Shown here in pieces: positions 52,726-60,664 of a stretch of 64,000 nt of DNA; within the stretch, counting starts at the first letter, position 1; every line of letters begins with the position of its first letter. Source of the stretch: PNNG01 sp046291695. Its GTDB lineage: Bacteria; Bacteroidota; Bacteroidia; UBA7662. The DNA lies in the NCBI GenBank assembly GCA_046291695.1, contig JBKBSO010000002.1:173563-237562 (forward strand), in the 5' to 3' direction. The position numbers and the translations under genes were made by a program. The notes beneath the pieces were generated by a model that searched no databases, was not told the origin of the DNA, and saw only the letters and a list, made by a program, of their open reading frames with translations.

Positions 52726-54998
52726 TTCTTTAGAATGGCTCTGGTTTGTGCATCCACCACGGCTATGGTTACCATATTTACAATTTCCCGAACACTGCTG
52801 CCTAATTGCAGGATGTGAACCGGCTTATTCATGCCTATCAATACCGGCCCAATGGCCTCAGCAGCTCCGAAGCTTTGCAGCATTTTGTAGGAAATATTGG
52901 CCGAAGCTAAATCCGGGAATATAAAGGTATTTACTTCATGTCCCACCAGCTCGCTAAACGAGAAGTTCTCTTTCAACAAATCGTTATTCAGTGCAAAATT
53001 GGCTTGTAATTCGCCGTCAACCAATAAACCAGGGAAACGCTCCTTGAGGATGGCCGTGGCAGTTGCCATTTTATCGGGAACTTCACCTTCTACGGAGCCA
53101 AAATTTGAATAACTCAGCAGGGCCACTACTGGCTTTATGCCTAAACGTTTCACGGCATTAGCGGTACATACAGTAATATCCACGATATCTTCTACAGTTG
53201 GATTTGGAGTTACCGAAGTATCGCTGAAGAAAAATTGTCCATGTTTGGTAAGCATAATGTACATACCAGAAATGCGACGAGTACCTTCCTCAGGGCCAAT
53301 GAGCTGCAAAGCCGGTGTCATGGCATGCGTGTATTTACGGGTAATTCCCGAAACAAAAGCATCGGCCTCCCCCGAAGCCACCATCATACAACCATAATAA
53401 CTGCGGTTCATCAACAGCTTTTTGGCGTCATACAAAGTAACCCCTTTACGCTGGCGCTTTTCAAAAAGTGCTTCAGCATATTCATCAAAGCGCGGGGTCG
53501 ATTTGAAAGGATCTATAACCGGCATCTGACTAATATCGAGGCCATTTTCTTCGGCTATACGATTGATAATCTCTTCATCACCTAGTAAAATGGGCTTTGC
53601 TATGCCATCGTCTTGTACAATTTGAGCTGCCTTGAGCACCTTGAAGCTGTCGGCATTGGCAAATACCACTTTTTTAGGATCCCGCTTAGCGCGTTGGGTA
53701 AGCATATTCATGAAGCGCTCATCGAGTCCAAGCCGCTTTTTAAGCTCAGCATTATACGCTTCCCAATTCGTAATGGGATGTTTGGCTACGCCCGACTCCA
53801 TGGCTGCACGGGCAACCGCCGGCGACACCGTATAAATGAGCCTAGGATCGAATGGTTTGGGAATGATGTAGTTTCTGCCAAACTGAATATTCTTTTCACC
53901 ATAAACCAGATTCACCACCTCGGGTACAGGTTTTTTGGTAAGATCAGCCAAGGCCCTAACTGCAGCCAGTTTCATATCTTCATTAATTCTACTGGCACGT
54001 ACATCGAGGGCTCCACGAAAAATATAGGGGAAGCCCAATACATTATTTACCTGGTTTGGATGGTCCGATCGGCCGGTAGCCATAATTAGGTCCTCGCGTG
54101 CTGCCACAGCCAAATCGTAAGGAATTTCCGGATCAGGATTGGCCAATGCAAACACAATGGGGTTTGCTGCCATGCTGCGAATCATATCCTGATTTACCAC
54201 ATTACCTTTCGACAAACCTACAAACACATCCGCTCCCTTCATTGCCTCTTCGAGGGTTTCAAGCGTTGTATCAACAGCAAAAAACTGTTTGTTAGCGTCC
54301 AAATCATTGCGATTTGTGCGGAGTGTGCCTTTGCTATCGAGCATAATCACGTTCTCTTTACGCACACCCAAGGCTACGAACAATTTTCCGCAACTGATGG
54401 CCGACGCACCGGCACCGTTAATTACCATGCGGATGTCGGCTAACTTTTTATCTGCTAATTCACAAGCATTAAGCAAGGCGGCTCCGGAAATGATGGCCGT
54501 GCCATGCTGGTCGTCGTGCATCACCGGAATATTCAACTCTTCTTTGAGACGTTGTTCAATTTCGAAACACTCGGGAGCTTTAATGTCCTCAAGATTTACG
54601 CCACCAAAAGTGGGCTCCATGGCCTTCACAGTGCGCACAAACTCATCTACATCGGTTACATTCAATTCAATATCAAACACATCAATATCGGCGAATATCT
54701 TAAACAACAAGCCCTTACCTTCCATCACAGGCTTGCTGGCTTCAGGGCCTATATTCCCTAATCCCAGCACGGCGGTCCCATTAGATATCACAGCAACTAG
54801 ATTTCCCTTTGCTGTGTATTGATAAACTTTGTCAACGTTTTTTTCAATTTCGAGGCATGGCTCCGCTACTCCGGGCGAATAGGCAATGGCCAAATCGCGT
54901 TGCGTATTGGTTGGCTTGCTGGGAATGACTTCAATCTTCCCCGGGCGACCCTGACTGTGGTAGTCCAGAATCTCCTTCTTCCGCGCTTTGTCTTTCAT
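52722..54998 (-). CDS. maeB: NADP-type malic enzyme with phosphotransacetylase-like C-terminal domain
   Basis: A 758-aa enzyme converting malate to pyruvate and CO2. The N-terminal malic domain (AIAYSPGVAEPCLEI, MHDDQHGTAIISGAALLNA, NGAGASAISCGKL) is followed by a PTA_PTB domain (from ~430) that usually lacks catalysis and binds acetyl-CoA for control. The ATG at 54998 is used; the GTG at 55004 overlaps the -7 box. TACATTTG (55004-55011) ends five bases before the ATG. First gene of maeB-ruvA-sprA. Confidence 0.95.
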   Translation of the reverse strand: MKDKARKKEILDYHSQGRPGKIEVIPSKPTNTQRDLAIAYSPGVAEPCLEIEKNVDKVYQYTAKGNLVAVISNGTAVLGLGNIGPEASKPVMEGKGLLFKIFADIDVFDIELNVTDVDEFVRTVKAMEPTFGGVNLEDIKAPECFEIEQRLKEELNIPVMHDDQHGTAIISGAALLNACELADKKLADIRMVINGAGASAISCGKLFVALGVRKENVIMLDSKGTLRTNRNDLDANKQFFAVDTTLETLEEAMKGADVFVGLSKGNVVNQDMIRSMAANPIVFALANPDPEIPYDLAVAAREDLIMATGRSDHPNQVNNVLGFPYIFRGALDVRASRINEDMKLAAVRALADLTKKPVPEVVNLVYGEKNIQFGRNYIIPKPFDPRLIYTVSPAVARAAMESGVAKHPITNWEAYNAELKKRLGLDERFMNMLTQRAKRDPKKVVFANADSFKVLKAAQIVQDDGIAKPILLGDEEIINRIAEENGLDISQMPVIDPFKSTPRFDEYAEALFEKRQRKGVTLYDAKKLLMNRSYYGCMMVASGEADAFVSGITRKYTHAMTPALQLIGPEEGTRRISGMYIMLTKHGQFFFSDTSVTPNPTVEDIVDITVCTANAVKRLGIKPVVALLSYSNFGSVEGEVPDKMATATAILKERFPGLLVDGELQANFALNNDLLKENFSFSELVGHEVNTFIFPDLASANISYKMLQSFGAAEAIGPVLIGMNKPVHILQLGSSVREIVNMVTIAVVDAQTRAILKK

Positions 54999-55003
54999 CG
55001 CCA

Positions 55004-55011
55004 CAAATGTA
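55004..55011 (-). promoter_or_regulatory. -7 element TACATTTG of maeB-ruvA-sprA
   Basis: Exact TAnnTTTG match, five bases before the maeB ATG. Confidence 0.5.
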
Positions 55012-55065
55012 AAAAAAGCAAGCTAAAGTGCTGTGCTTTCGAACGAATCGGCCATAAATTCATGC

Positions 55066-55947
55066 TCAAAGAGCAAATCGCAACCCAAGCTGGGCAAATA
55101 CCTGACCGCCTTCTACCCAACCCTGCTCGGGTACATACAACCAGGTGAACGTTGGCGATACCTGTAAAAACAGCTGCGCACGGTCGAGGTTTGTTCCAGC
55201 AGCCCCCAATCGCAGGTTGATGCCAAGGGGCGCATATACACTCGATACAAATTGAAGTCCGTTCTCAAATATCTCTGTAGATGACTCCAAATTATTTCGG
55301 TTGCTCCAAAACGATCTTCCTAAAGTATCGCTCTCTGATCGGTACCGTTGGTACGCCATATGATGATACGACACCCTGCTTCGCGATAAAACCGAAAAGC
55401 CAAACTGCGCACCAACACCTGCAAACAAACTAAACTGTCCCCTACTTTTGCTGTGCCAAATCATCGCACCATCGGCACGTAACTGTTGCGAAAATTGCTC
55501 TACACCTAACCATTGCTCATATAAACTATCGGCAAATACCATGTGCGACCCATTTGCTGAGCGCAAGGTATCATACACAAATTCATTACTCAGAGCATAC
55601 CAACTCAAATCGTTTTGCATGGTTGAGTAGCTGAGTCCCAACCGCAGTAATGGCTCACGCTTTCGGTTGAGTTTAAACCCTGCCCATACCTGCAAAAGGG
55701 CATCTTGCGACCCCAATACAAAATTCCGTTTTTCTAATTCATTTGCCTTAAGCATCAAAATTGAGCCTGGCACAAAGGCATTAACGTCGCCAATACCCGA
55801 GTTTCGTATAATACCTGGTGCCAATCCAAGTGAAACCCCAATTTCAAAGGGCTGAAAGCCTGTTTTTATGGCTGCTTGTTCGTTTTGCGCCATAGCGGGT
55901 GTATATACTCCCCAAATACACAGGCATATCAGTATAAAATTCCTCAT
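55066..55947 (-). CDS. Outer-membrane beta-barrel protein
   Basis: A 293-aa exported protein: signal peptide to about residue 21 (YTPAMAQ), then amphipathic strands ending in AQLGLRFAL, a typical outer-membrane insertion end. No family motif seen; a porin-like or PorT-like barrel is possible. ATG 55947 is chosen over the GTG at 55956 since it directly precedes the charged signal start. It lies 60 bp upstream of the maeB promoter on the same strand. Confidence 0.78.
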   Translation of the reverse strand: MRNFILICLCIWGVYTPAMAQNEQAAIKTGFQPFEIGVSLGLAPGIIRNSGIGDVNAFVPGSILMLKANELEKRNFVLGSQDALLQVWAGFKLNRKREPLLRLGLSYSTMQNDLSWYALSNEFVYDTLRSANGSHMVFADSLYEQWLGVEQFSQQLRADGAMIWHSKSRGQFSLFAGVGAQFGFSVLSRSRVSYHHMAYQRYRSESDTLGRSFWSNRNNLESSTEIFENGLQFVSSVYAPLGINLRLGAAGTNLDRAQLFLQVSPTFTWLYVPEQGWVEGGQVFAQLGLRFAL

Positions 55948-56047
55948 AACCAACACCTTAATTTGCCGTTAACTTCAAAGCAAAAACCTTTCTTATTTCT
56001 ATAGCACAAAATACTATCCGATCTCCAAATGATAACTTCAATAGATC

Positions 56048-56794
56048 CTAGCGGTAATTTTTTTTACGAAAAGGGTAACGGAAAACAATCAAAACATGAT
56101 TAAGCAGATTTACAAACCAACCATAATGTTTATTTAGCACCCGATAACGCTCCTTCCATGCGCTTCTTCGGTGCTGGCTCGACAGCCCATCAGCTAAAAA
56201 TCTACAGATTACCTGCCCTGAATACACGTTATATGTACAGTCTTTTAAACTCCTGATCATCCAGTCGATATCGGCACAAATGCGGTATTGCAAATCATAT
56301 TCCACGGCTAATTCCCTACGAATAATAAACGCCTGGTGGCACACACTCATCCCCCATTGTAAACTTTTCCAATGGAGCTTTTCAGGCGGATATGGCAGCC
56401 GAAGCCCCATGGGTCTACCATCCAAATCAACCACCAAAGCATGCCCATACATCACATCGGCACCCGAATACGCTTCAAACAGCTCAGTGACCAGATGGTC
56501 GTCGGCAAATTCATCGCCCGCATTCAAAAAAAGCACATAATCGCCCTGCGCCATGGTTAACCCCTTATTCATAGCATCGTACAATCCTTTGTCGGGCTCA
56601 CTAATAAATCGAAGTTGCGGATGGGTTCCTGCGCCCTCACGAATCATCTCCAGGGTACCGTCGGTAGAGGCTCCATCTACCAAAATATGCTCTATATACG
56701 GGTAATCCTGATCGGCAACACTCTGCAGTGTACGCTGCAATACAGCAGCAGCCTGATAAGTAACAGTAATTACGGATAATAGGGCAGGCTTCAT
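56048..56794 (-). CDS. Family 2 glycosyltransferase
   Basis: A 248-aa GT-A fold transferase: SVITVTYQAAAVLQRTL, ILVDGASTDGT, EPDKGLYDAMNKGL and FLNAGDEF (metal motif), with CHQAFIIRREL and ICADIDWMIR behind. It adds a sugar to a polysaccharide acceptor, likely for the same surface glycan as the 39-44 kb genes. It follows the WG-repeat gene by 7 bp. Confidence 0.93.
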   Translation of the reverse strand: MKPALLSVITVTYQAAAVLQRTLQSVADQDYPYIEHILVDGASTDGTLEMIREGAGTHPQLRFISEPDKGLYDAMNKGLTMAQGDYVLFLNAGDEFADDHLVTELFEAYSGADVMYGHALVVDLDGRPMGLRLPYPPEKLHWKSLQWGMSVCHQAFIIRRELAVEYDLQYRICADIDWMIRSLKDCTYNVYSGQVICRFLADGLSSQHRRSAWKERYRVLNKHYGWFVNLLNHVLIVFRYPFRKKNYR

Positions 56795-56801
56795 TTTTTA
56801 G

Positions 56802-57545
56802 TTAAGGCTCAATTTCGTTACCGTCAATATCCACCACAATGGCCCGGCCTTTGAGTATTGCCCGAGCTTCACCCCTTCTAAAAGGTCCAAGTTCTTCAAA
56901 TCGTGGCTGAATCTGCATCCTCCCGGTTTGATGCCACAAACCCCATCTTCCTTTGAGTTGTACAGCCACTAAACCCTCGTCTATAACTCCAACATGATCG
57001 TACTTCACCTCAAGAATGGTTTTTCCATTTTCATCTACAATACCGTACAACGCATTTTGTTGCACACGATAATAGCCAAGGCCCATATCACCCATACCTT
57101 GAAATTTAGCAGGTATTACCCACTTTAAATCCTGTGACAATAAACCCCACTTGTTTTTATATTGAACCATGGCCAAACCATTTTGGAAACTACCAATATG
57201 CTGCGCCTCTAACTTCTTCTTCCAGCGGCCACTTTCATCTACAAAACCTATGGTAGTGCCCTGAATGGCCAACGCCCGCCCACCGTCAAAACGATCTAGA
57301 AAATCGAATTTAACTGGAATCACCTCAAGACCAGCTAAATTGAGAAGGCCCGTTTTTTCTTCACGATAAGCCCTTGCACGGCCGTTTTCAAAGGGTTCTA
57401 TTTCGTCGTAAATGGGCGGTATAAGCACTTTACCTTGGGCGTTTTTTGCGCCTTTCAATCCATTCTGATAAAACCATTGCACCTCTTGCGCCTCCGCACA
57501 GAGCAAAAAACACAGGCTAAAAAAAATAATTAAGCTTTTTTTCAT
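56802..57545 (-). CDS. WG-repeat protein
   Basis: A 247-aa exported protein: signal peptide to about residue 19 (CAEAQ), then about seven WG/beta-hairpin repeats (NGLKGAKNAQGKVLIPPIYDEI, NKWGLLSQDLKWVIPAKF, GRWGLWHQTGRMQIQPRFEEL in parts). The fold is propeller-like; role unknown. Its ATG lies just after the terminator of the gene before it. Confidence 0.88.
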   Translation of the reverse strand: MKKSLIIFFSLCFLLCAEAQEVQWFYQNGLKGAKNAQGKVLIPPIYDEIEPFENGRARAYREEKTGLLNLAGLEVIPVKFDFLDRFDGGRALAIQGTTIGFVDESGRWKKKLEAQHIGSFQNGLAMVQYKNKWGLLSQDLKWVIPAKFQGMGDMGLGYYRVQQNALYGIVDENGKTILEVKYDHVGVIDEGLVAVQLKGRWGLWHQTGRMQIQPRFEELGPFRRGEARAILKGRAIVVDIDGNEIEP

Positions 57546-57549
57546 AAAA

Positions 57550-57574
57550 AAAGGCCGACAGCATTGTCGACCTT
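57550..57574 (-). terminator. Terminator of DUF3332 gene
   Basis: On the minus strand AAGGTCGAC/GTCGGCCTT with one mismatch, followed by seven T directly before the WG gene ATG. The core GCCGACAGCATTGTCG is almost the same as the hairpin at 12619. Confidence 0.83.
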
Positions 57575-57597
57575 CAAAGTTAAAGAATTCGCATCCA

Positions 57598-58161
57598 TTA
57601 ACGCATGGCCCATATCAATTCCTGTTGCACATGACCTTTGATGCCCAACTGAACCTCCTGGCTGCTGAGCACAAGCTCCTGCTCCCCAAAAAAGAATTTT
57701 ACCTTGCCTTGATGCTCGCTAAATACAGGCACTTCAGCACCCTCACGCTCCATAAACCAAGTTTTACTAATCATGTCGTAGGTAAGGTGTATTTCGTTAA
57801 CCAACACTCCCGACTCCAGAAATTGCACATCCATGGAATTGAAACCACGCTCAATACGTACCCGCTCATGCTGCATTGCCCAACGATCATCACCCGCAGG
57901 CAGATCGGCCATGGCCAGCGGATTACTGTCGGTCCAGAACTCAATTAAATTCAACAAAAACACATCTACCGCAGTGGTAAAACTGTAAACGGGAGCTGCA
58001 ATAATCCAAAAAATGAAGTTGTTCACAAATTTATTGTCCGTGATGGTGTTGTTAATCTCATATACCTTCAGGGTAAGGGCAAATGAACCCATACAGGCGG
58101 TTTGAACAAGCAGTGTCCCCGATAAGGTCAGGGCCAGCAATGCGTTTCTGATTTTTTTCAT
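57598..58161 (-). CDS. DUF3332 family lipoprotein
   Basis: A 187-aa protein from ATG 58161 (MKKIRNALLAL). Lipobox QTACMGSFALT; then KFVNNFIFWII, VDVFLLNLIEFWTDSNPLAM, typical of DUF3332 proteins, with one or two hydrophobic helices. Function of the family is unknown. Confidence 0.83.
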   Translation of the reverse strand: MKKIRNALLALTLSGTLLVQTACMGSFALTLKVYEINNTITDNKFVNNFIFWIIAAPVYSFTTAVDVFLLNLIEFWTDSNPLAMADLPAGDDRWAMQHERVRIERGFNSMDVQFLESGVLVNEIHLTYDMISKTWFMEREGAEVPVFSEHQGKVKFFFGEQELVLSSQEVQLGIKGHVQQELIWAMR

Positions 58162-58215
58162 GGCTTTTGATTTTGTAACGCTCAAGCTAACAAAATCCAT
58201 CGACCCGGCAAAAAA

Positions 58216-58716
58216 TCAATGCAGGTACACCTTCACTTCGGCACCCGATATCTCAATTTTCACATTGTCTTGCAAAGTTGTGGCCAACGAAAGTCCAACA
58301 AAATCCGCATGAACCGGGTAAGTTTTATGGGCACGATCCACCAAAACTGCTATTTGTAACCGCTTATACAAATGCGCCATAAAGGGCTTTATGGCATACA
58401 GCAAGGTGCGCCCAGTGTGCGCCACATCATCTACCACCACCACAGCCTTGCCCTGCCAATCAGCCGGATTCACCCCTATGGTAATTTCATCGTGTACCGG
58501 GTTGTCCTTGTTCATGCGAATAAAAGTGACCGTTACCTTTAAGTCCGAAATACGGCGAAGCTCCGCCGCCAATAACTCCGCCAGCTCCAACCCCCGGTTT
58601 TTAACACCGGCAACCAATAGCTCCTTTTCCTCAAAATTCGACTCCCATATTTGGTAAGCAATTCGCCGAATTTTCTGTTTACTTTCTTCGGAGGGCAGTA
58701 TAATGGTTTTGGGCAT
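58216..58716 (-). CDS. PyrR-like phosphoribosyltransferase
   Basis: A 166-aa PRTase fold protein: LVAGVKNRGLELAELLA, and the PRPP loop VVVVDDVAHTGRTLLYAI. It resembles PyrR (pyrimidine attenuator / uracil PRTase) but the loop and RNA-binding face differ, and no pyr operon is near. A purine or pyrimidine salvage role is likely; upp is encoded separately at 24478. Confidence 0.8.
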   Translation of the reverse strand: MPKTIILPSEESKQKIRRIAYQIWESNFEEKELLVAGVKNRGLELAELLAAELRRISDLKVTVTFIRMNKDNPVHDEITIGVNPADWQGKAVVVVDDVAHTGRTLLYAIKPFMAHLYKRLQIAVLVDRAHKTYPVHADFVGLSLATTLQDNVKIEISGAEVKVYLH

Positions 58717-58727
58717 GGCTATTGGTT

Positions 58728-60401
58728 TTAAGCTCGTCCGCTAAGATCGCGATATTTATTTTTACGAATGGCGGCATCGCCCTTCCGCTTTTTCAAATTT
58801 TCTTCATACTCGCTGTAGTTGCCTTCAAAGTAGTAAAATTCCCCATTTCCTTCATAGGCCAACATATGCGTACATACCCGGTCGAGGAACCAACGGTCGT
58901 GCGAAATAATTACTGCACAACCAGCAAAATTTTCAATGGCCTCTTCCAAAGCACGCAAGGTATTTACATCAATGTCGTTGGTAGGCTCGTCCAATAAAAG
59001 CACGTTGGCGCCTTGCTTCAAGGTCATGGCCAAATGTACCCGATTACGCTCTCCTCCCGAAAGCTCCTTGAGCTTTTTGCTCTGATCCTGCCCTGTAAAG
59101 TTAAACTTACCAATATACGCCCGCGAATTCACTTGTCGCCCCGCCAGCATCATGTTTTCAGTACCACCCGAAATGACCTCAAACACGCTTTTTTCGGGGT
59201 CTAAGCCGTCGTGCGACTGATCTACATAAGCGATTTGCACCGTTTCACCCACTTTAAAATCACCTGCATCGGGCTTTTCAAGTCCCATCACCATTTTAAA
59301 AAGGGTGGTTTTACCTACGCCATTGGGACCAATAATTCCCACCACACCCGCTGGTGGCAGTGAAAAGTTTAAGTCCTTGATCAACTCCCGATCGCCAAAA
59401 CCTTTGTTTACGCCAGTAGCTTCAATTACCACATTACCGAGGCGCGGACCAGCCGGAATAAACAACTCCAACTTCATTTCCTGCTCCTTGGCATCTTCAT
59501 TCAAGAGGTTGTTGTAGGCGCTAATACGGGCTTTTGATTTAGCGTGACGGGCCTTCGGTGCCATGCGTACCCATTCCAATTCGCGCTGGAGGGTCTTTTG
59601 GCGCTTGCTTTCGCTCTTTTCTTCCTGCGCCAAACGCTTACTTTTTTGATCCAACCAGCTCGAATAATTGCCTTCAAAAGGAATACCTTCACCCCGGTCG
59701 AGTTCTAAAATCCAGCCAGCTACATTGTCTAGGAAGTAACGGTCGTGCGTTACGGCAATCACGGTGCCTTTGTAACGCTGTAAATGCTGCTCCAACCAGT
59801 CGATGCTCTCGGCATCCAAGTGGTTGGTTGGTTCGTCGAGCAACAACACATCGGGCTCTTGCAACAACAAGCGGCAAAGGGCCACCCGGCGGCGCTCACC
59901 ACCCGATAAAACGCCAATTTTAGACTCGGCAGGTGGACACATCAGTGCCTCCATGGCCATTTCTAAGCGGTGATCGATGGTCCAGGCATTGGCTGCATCC
60001 AGTTTTTCCTGCACCTCAGCCTGGCGGGCGAGCAACTTATCAAAATCGGCATCGGCATCGCCAAAAGCCTCGTTAATCTGGTCAAATTCTTTCAGCAAAT
60101 CCATCACCTCCTGCACCCCTTCCTGCACAATTTCTTTCACGGTTTTGTCGGGATCGAGCTGCGGCTCCTGCGACAAATAACCCACCGAATAGCCCGGTGA
60201 AAACACCACCTCGCCTTGGTACGATTTATCGAGACCGGCGATGATTTTGAGCAAAGTAGACTTACCCGCACCATTTAAACCCAAAACGCCAATTTTGGCA
60301 CCGTAAAAAAACGACAAATAAATGTTCTTGAGGATGGTTTTACCTGATGGGATGGTCTTGCTGAGACCGGCCATCGAAAAGATGATCTTGTGATCTGACA
60401 T
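58728..60401 (-). CDS. ettA: Energy-dependent translational throttle protein EttA (ABC-F)
   Basis: A 557-aa ABC-F ATPase acting on the ribosome E site. Two ATPase domains: Walker A GLNGAGKST and GPNGVGKTT, signatures LSGGERRRVAL and LSGGERNRVHL, Walker B VLLLDEPTNHLD and VLLLDEPTNDID, with the linker ELEWVRMAPKARHAKSKAR. The ATG at 60401 (MSDHKI) is used rather than the TTG at 60407; TATCTTTG lies upstream at 60419-60426. Confidence 0.96.
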   Translation of the reverse strand: MSDHKIIFSMAGLSKTIPSGKTILKNIYLSFFYGAKIGVLGLNGAGKSTLLKIIAGLDKSYQGEVVFSPGYSVGYLSQEPQLDPDKTVKEIVQEGVQEVMDLLKEFDQINEAFGDADADFDKLLARQAEVQEKLDAANAWTIDHRLEMAMEALMCPPAESKIGVLSGGERRRVALCRLLLQEPDVLLLDEPTNHLDAESIDWLEQHLQRYKGTVIAVTHDRYFLDNVAGWILELDRGEGIPFEGNYSSWLDQKSKRLAQEEKSESKRQKTLQRELEWVRMAPKARHAKSKARISAYNNLLNEDAKEQEMKLELFIPAGPRLGNVVIEATGVNKGFGDRELIKDLNFSLPPAGVVGIIGPNGVGKTTLFKMVMGLEKPDAGDFKVGETVQIAYVDQSHDGLDPEKSVFEVISGGTENMMLAGRQVNSRAYIGKFNFTGQDQSKKLKELSGGERNRVHLAMTLKQGANVLLLDEPTNDIDVNTLRALEEAIENFAGCAVIISHDRWFLDRVCTHMLAYEGNGEFYYFEGNYSEYEENLKKRKGDAAIRKNKYRDLSGRA

Positions 60402-60418
60402 ATTCAAAAATTACTGGG

Positions 60419-60426
60419 CAAAGATA
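60419..60426 (-). promoter_or_regulatory. -7 element TATCTTTG of ettA
   Basis: Exact TAnnTTTG match, 17 nt before the ATG at 60401. Confidence 0.5.
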
Positions 60427-60484
60427 GGCTTTCTGTTCTTTTCCATACCAACAAGCGCTGCTACAGCAAAAATAAGCTCCCTTT

Positions 60485-60508
60485 TATATTTGAAAAAACA
60501 TGTTTTTT
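60485..60508. promoter_or_regulatory. TATATTTG followed by a 16-bp palindrome
   Basis: On the plus strand TATATTTG (60485-60492) is followed at once by the perfect palindrome AAAAAACATGTTTTTT (60493-60508). Operator or hairpin in the gap between ettA and the 863-aa gene. Confidence 0.35.
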
Positions 60509-60624
60509 TTCGCGAGCATACAATTCTTTTGTAAATAATTAAATATCACAGCATTAAACATTAAAACCAATAATCATACCATCGAAAAGTGCTTATTATC
60601 GGTAATTTAACATGGACTTCTCGT

Positions 60625-60632
60625 TACTTTTG
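60625..60632 (+). promoter_or_regulatory. -7 element TACTTTTG of the 863-aa gene
   Basis: Exact TAnnTTTG match, 32 nt before the ATG at 60665. Confidence 0.5.
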
Positions 60633-60664
60633 ATAAACTTGACGCCTTAAAAGTTTGATCACAC

